Part shown: positions 5,243 through 7,947 of the stretch, piece by piece
How positions within the stretch are numbered: the stretch's first letter is position 1
Layout: the number at the start of each line of letters is the position of its first letter
DNA from: Gemmatimonadota bacterium
Lineage (GTDB): Bacteria; JAAXHH01
Length of the DNA stretch: 7,947 nt
Reading direction: 5' to 3'
NCBI GenBank assembly: GCA_026713285.1
Contig: JAPOOT010000421.1
Location: 1-7,947 of the forward strand
Notes under the pieces: generated by a model
What the model was told of the DNA's origin: nothing
The model's database searches: none
Seen by the model: only the letters and a program-made list of their open reading frames with translations
Translations under genes and position numbers: made by a program

Positions 5243-5816
5243 AAGCGTGCTGAACGGCTGCGCGGACGACTTCGAGCAGCTGGTCAAGCGGTACGACCGC
5301 GAGATCCGGCGCGTAGTCGGATCCATGGTGAGAAACCGCCAGGATGCCCAGGACATCGTTCAGGACGTCTGGATCTCCGCTTATCAGCGGCTGTCGTCCC
5401 TCCGCGACCGCGACCGATTTCTCCAGTGGCTGCGTGTCATTGCCCGCAATCGGTGCCTTGCTCACGTGGGCGAACTGAGGAACCGGGGCGAGGAATTGCC
5501 GGAGCTCGAACCCGGGCAATACGCCTGGCCGGGAGACGAACACCTGAAACGGGCAAACAGCCGCAAGGTACGGCACGGGGTGAATGCCCTTTCGAAAGCG
5601 CTCAGGCGTACGGTGGCGATGTACTATTTTACCGGCTATTCCTGTGACGAGGTCAGCATGAGAATGGACGTCCCCGTGGGCACCGTCAAACGCAGGCTGT
5701 CGGAAGCGCGAAGCAAGCTTCGCAACATGTTCAGGAACTGGTCCCGTAATCCATTCGAAGGTAGCCTGGACCTTCGCCACCTTATCGTAGCCGCGCCGAT
5801 CTGCTCCGGGTTCTGA
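5211..5816 (+). CDS. ECF-type RNA polymerase sigma factor
   Basis: This 201-residue group 4 sigma factor would direct core RNA polymerase to a set of stress or envelope promoters. Region 2 spans about 18-86: DDFEQLVKRYDREIRRVV (19-36), then DAQDIVQDVWISAYQRL (45-61) for core binding, and FLQWLRVIARN (70-80), the usual 'F..WL..IARN'. A polar linker (about 87-123) leads to region 4 (about 124-175), with VNALSKALRRTVAMYYFTGY (124-143), and CDEVSMRM plus VPVGTVKRRLSEARSKLRNM (154-173) as the DNA-binding helix-turn-helix. There is no region 1 or 3, as expected for ECF types. A 25-residue tail follows. The start is fixed by an in-frame stop at 5205-5207. Its ribosome site is poor: AGG ten bases upstream, or AAGG almost touching the ATG. 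No anti-sigma gene follows; instead ftsH begins 37 bases later, so the two are probably one transcript. Confidence 0.93.
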   Translation: MAHTADGIIIESVLNGCADDFEQLVKRYDREIRRVVGSMVRNRQDAQDIVQDVWISAYQRLSSLRDRDRFLQWLRVIARNRCLAHVGELRNRGEELPELEPGQYAWPGDEHLKRANSRKVRHGVNALSKALRRTVAMYYFTGYSCDEVSMRMDVPVGTVKRRLSEARSKLRNMFRNWSRNPFEGSLDLRHLIVAAPICSGF

Positions 5817-5853
5817 ATCCAACCCGTCGAACGAACCGAGGTCTTCCAGACGC

Positions 5854-7947
5854 ATGTCCCAACCGCCCAACGAACGGCAACAGCCCCCACCCCGAAACGA
5901 ACGACAGCCACAGCCGGACAAGTCGAAGAAGAACCGCTCGATCCTTATCTGGCTCGTGCTCTTCCTATTCTTCCTGATGGCCGCGCAGTTCCTTCCCCAG
6001 CGGGGCGATAGCTCGATTACGGTTTCCTACACGCAGTTCCAGCAGTTTCTCGAAGCCGACAATATCGAGCAGGTCACCATCACCGAGAAATTGATAACCG
6101 GCCGGCTCCGTCAGGATTCATCGACGATGATCGAGGGCACGAACCAGAGCCTGCGTGACTTCAAGGTATACATCCCCTTTGACGATCCGGACCTTGTGGC
6201 CGATCTCATGGCCAGGAACGTCATGGTGACGGCCGATCCGGAGTCCACCAACTGGGTCGGCTACCTCATCGCCGCCCTGCCCTGGCTGTTGTTGATCGGG
6301 TTCTGGATTTTCATTCTGCGACAGATGCAGTCGGGGCAGCGCGGCATGTTCTCCTTCGGCAAGAGCCGGGCCAAGATGATCGTCGAAGACCGGCCCTCCA
6401 TCACCTTCGCCGACGTGGCGGGGGTGCTCGAAGCCAAGCGCGACCTGCAGGAAATCGTGGAATTCCTGAAGAATCCGGACAAGTTCCACGCCCTGGGCGG
6501 ACGCATACCGAAAGGCGCGCTGCTGCTGGGCCCCCCGGGTACCGGCAAGACCCTGCTGGCCAAGGCTGTGGCCGGCGAGGCGGGCGTGCCCTTCTTCAGC
6601 ATGAGCGGATCAGACTTCGTCGAGATGTTCGTGGGGGTCGGCGCCTCCCGCGTGCGCGATCTCTTCGACCAGGCACGCCAGAATGCCCCGTGCATCATCT
6701 TCATCGATGAAATCGACGCCATCGGCCGTCACCGCGGCGCCGGCCTCGGTGGCGGGCACGACGAGCGGGAACAAACCCTGAACCAGTTGCTGGTGGGGCT
6801 GGACGGCTTCGAAAAGACGGATTCCATCATCGTGATCGGCGCAACCAACCGGCCGGACGTGCTCGACCCCGCCCTGCTCCGTCCCGGCCGCTTCGACCGC
6901 CATATCGTCGTCGACCGGCCCGATGTGGTGGGTCGGGAAAAGATCCTTGAGATCCATGTGAAGAGCCGCAAAATCCCGCTCGACGACTCGGTCAAGCTCG
7001 ACGTGCTGGCCAAGGGCGTGCCCGGGATGGTCGGGGCGGACCTGGCTAACATGGTGAACGAAGCCGCCCTGATCGCCGCGCGGTACGACCACACCTCCGT
7101 GACGAACGAAGATTTCGAAGAGGCGAAAGAGAAGATGATGATGGGCTCGAAGCGGCATCTCGTGATCAGCGAAAAGGAGCGGAAAGTCGTGGCCTACCAC
7201 GAGGCCGGCCATGCCCTCGCCTTCGAACTCATCGAAGAAATCGACCCACTGCACAAGGTGACGATCCTGCCGCAGGGCCGCGGTTTGGGCGTGACTATTT
7301 CCCTGCCGGAGGAGCGCTACCTGCAGTCCCGCTCGTACTGCCTGGGTACGATGGCCGCGGCGCTGGGAGGCCGCGCGGCCGAGCAGATCGTCTTCGGGGA
7401 GGTCACCTCCGGCGCGCAGAGCGATATCGAGCAGGTCACCCGGATCAGCAGACACATGGTATGCGACTGGGGGATGAGCGAGGAAATCGGGGCCACGGCC
7501 CTGGGCGAGAAGGAGCACGAGGTCTTCCTGGGCCGGGATATCGCCCACCAGCCGAACTACAGTGAAACAACCGCCCACCGGATCGACCAGGAGATCCAGC
7601 GGTTCGTGTCCGAAGCCGGAGACCGGGTGGAGAAACTGCTCAGGGACTACGAACCCCAGCTTCATCTCGTGGCCAAGGCCCTGTTGGAGCACGATACGCT
7701 CATAAGGGATGAAGTGGCAAAGCTCATATATGGGCAGGACGCATTCGAGGCGATGGAACAGGAGCGCGAAAGACTTGCCGCCGAGGCTGCGGAGGCTGAG
7801 CAGGCCGCTGAGGCTGCGAAGGCCGCCGAGGCTGCGAAGGCCGCCGAGGCTGCGAAGGCCGCGGAGGCTGAGCAGGCCGCCGAGACCGAAGAGTCTACCA
7901 AGGCCTCGGAGTCTGGGCAGGCCGCAGAATCAGTGCAATCCCCGGAA
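5854..7947 (+). CDS. ftsH: ATP-dependent zinc metalloprotease FtsH, 3' end outside window
   Basis: FtsH is a membrane-anchored hexameric AAA+ protease that removes misassembled membrane proteins and selected regulators. The window holds 698 codons with no stop. Layout: polar Pro/Gln-rich N-terminus (1-28), first membrane span (29-47), external domain (about 48-133), second span (134-155), AAA+ domain with Walker A GPPGTGKT (226-233), pore loop FVG (259-261), Walker B IIFIDE (281-286) and second region of homology TNRPDVLDPALLRPGRFDR (331-349) with arginine fingers R346 and R349. The peptidase domain has the zinc motif HEAGH (449-453, catalytic E450) and the third zinc ligand, probably D524 in SGAQSD. 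All key residues are present, so an active enzyme is expected. After about residue 630 comes a long Ala/Glu/Lys/Gln-rich tail still open at 698, whereas many FtsH proteins end at about 610-650. The ATG at 5854 has only a GAGG twelve bases upstream. It lies behind the sigma gene, probably co-transcribed. Confidence 0.98.
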   Translation, partial: MSQPPNERQQPPPRNERQPQPDKSKKNRSILIWLVLFLFFLMAAQFLPQRGDSSITVSYTQFQQFLEADNIEQVTITEKLITGRLRQDSSTMIEGTNQSLRDFKVYIPFDDPDLVADLMARNVMVTADPESTNWVGYLIAALPWLLLIGFWIFILRQMQSGQRGMFSFGKSRAKMIVEDRPSITFADVAGVLEAKRDLQEIVEFLKNPDKFHALGGRIPKGALLLGPPGTGKTLLAKAVAGEAGVPFFSMSGSDFVEMFVGVGASRVRDLFDQARQNAPCIIFIDEIDAIGRHRGAGLGGGHDEREQTLNQLLVGLDGFEKTDSIIVIGATNRPDVLDPALLRPGRFDRHIVVDRPDVVGREKILEIHVKSRKIPLDDSVKLDVLAKGVPGMVGADLANMVNEAALIAARYDHTSVTNEDFEEAKEKMMMGSKRHLVISEKERKVVAYHEAGHALAFELIEEIDPLHKVTILPQGRGLGVTISLPEERYLQSRSYCLGTMAAALGGRAAEQIVFGEVTSGAQSDIEQVTRISRHMVCDWGMSEEIGATALGEKEHEVFLGRDIAHQPNYSETTAHRIDQEIQRFVSEAGDRVEKLLRDYEPQLHLVAKALLEHDTLIRDEVAKLIYGQDAFEAMEQERERLAAEAAEAEQAAEAAKAAEAAKAAEAAKAAEAEQAAETEESTKASESGQAAESVQSPE
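7789..7878 (+). repeat. 18-base tandem repeat, 5 units, in the ftsH tail
   Basis: Five in-frame units encode AEAEQA, AEAAKA, AEAAKA, AEAAKA, AEAEQA (residues 646-675). The two outer units (7789-7806 and 7861-7878) are identical in DNA. The three inner ones differ at one base. Degenerate AE-type units continue on both sides. The hexad pattern favours a charged alpha-helix. Confidence 0.92.

Noticed and set aside
5058..5921. Minus-strand 287-codon ORF antisense to the sigma factor
   Set aside because: The sense strand encodes an unmistakable ECF sigma factor, and the antisense product shows no domain.
6610..7692. Minus-strand 360-codon ORF antisense to ftsH
   Set aside because: It is the complement of conserved FtsH catalytic sequence. 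Long antisense ORFs are expected in GC-rich genes.
7789..7878. CRISPR-like array
   Set aside because: Units are 18 bases, directly adjacent with no spacers, and coding in the ftsH frame.

Overview
The window is GC-rich, gene-dense bacterial DNA. It reads as a Gram-negative-type chromosome segment: a lipoprotein-type solute-binding protein, membrane-anchored FtsH, an ECF sigma factor and a sodium/amino-acid symporter. There is no rRNA, tRNA, CRISPR array, transposase or phage gene. The mix of Gfo/Idh/MocA-like oxidoreductases with a peptide-type ABC transporter would fit an uncultured heterotrophic lineage such as Latescibacterota, Gemmatimonadota or a relative, but this placement is a low-confidence guess from gene content only.

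Left half, minus strand (about 3560 down to 1): one probable operon, read right to left. It starts at a recognisable promoter (3528-3556). The first gene is a divergent Gfo/Idh/MocA-like oxidoreductase (3490-2348). A second, more divergent protein of the same apparent fold overlaps it by 4 bases at a GTG start (2351-1476). Next come a DppC/OppC-type ABC permease (1426-437) and, 8 bases further on, the N-terminal 142 codons of a DppA/OppA-type solute-binding lipoprotein that runs off the window (428 to <1). The partner permease (DppB type) and the ATPases are not in the window. The set suggests import of a small solute through a PepT-type transporter, coupled to redox or other processing by the two Gfo/Idh-like proteins. 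The substrate cannot be read from the sequence.

Middle (3491-3701): a divergent regulatory region with a 9-base inverted repeat. One arm overlaps the -35 box of the minus-strand promoter and the other sits at a possible plus-strand -35.

Right half, plus strand: a complete AGCS-family sodium:amino acid symporter (3702-5045) is followed by a probable terminator (5082-5113) and a structured leader (5144-5175). After these come an ECF-type sigma factor (5211-5816) and, 37 bases later, ftsH (5854 to beyond 7947). FtsH carries the full set of AAA+ and zinc-protease motifs. Its C-terminal tail is long, Ala/Glu/Lys-rich and built on an 18-base tandem repeat, and it is still open at the window edge. 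The sigma factor and ftsH are probably co-transcribed. No anti-sigma gene is visible.

Nothing here is clearly a new defence or mobile system. The most unusual points are the paired, motif-poor Gfo/Idh-like proteins fused by operon structure to a peptide-type transporter, the repeat-bearing N-terminal extension of the binding protein, the sigma-ftsH pairing, and the repetitive FtsH tail.
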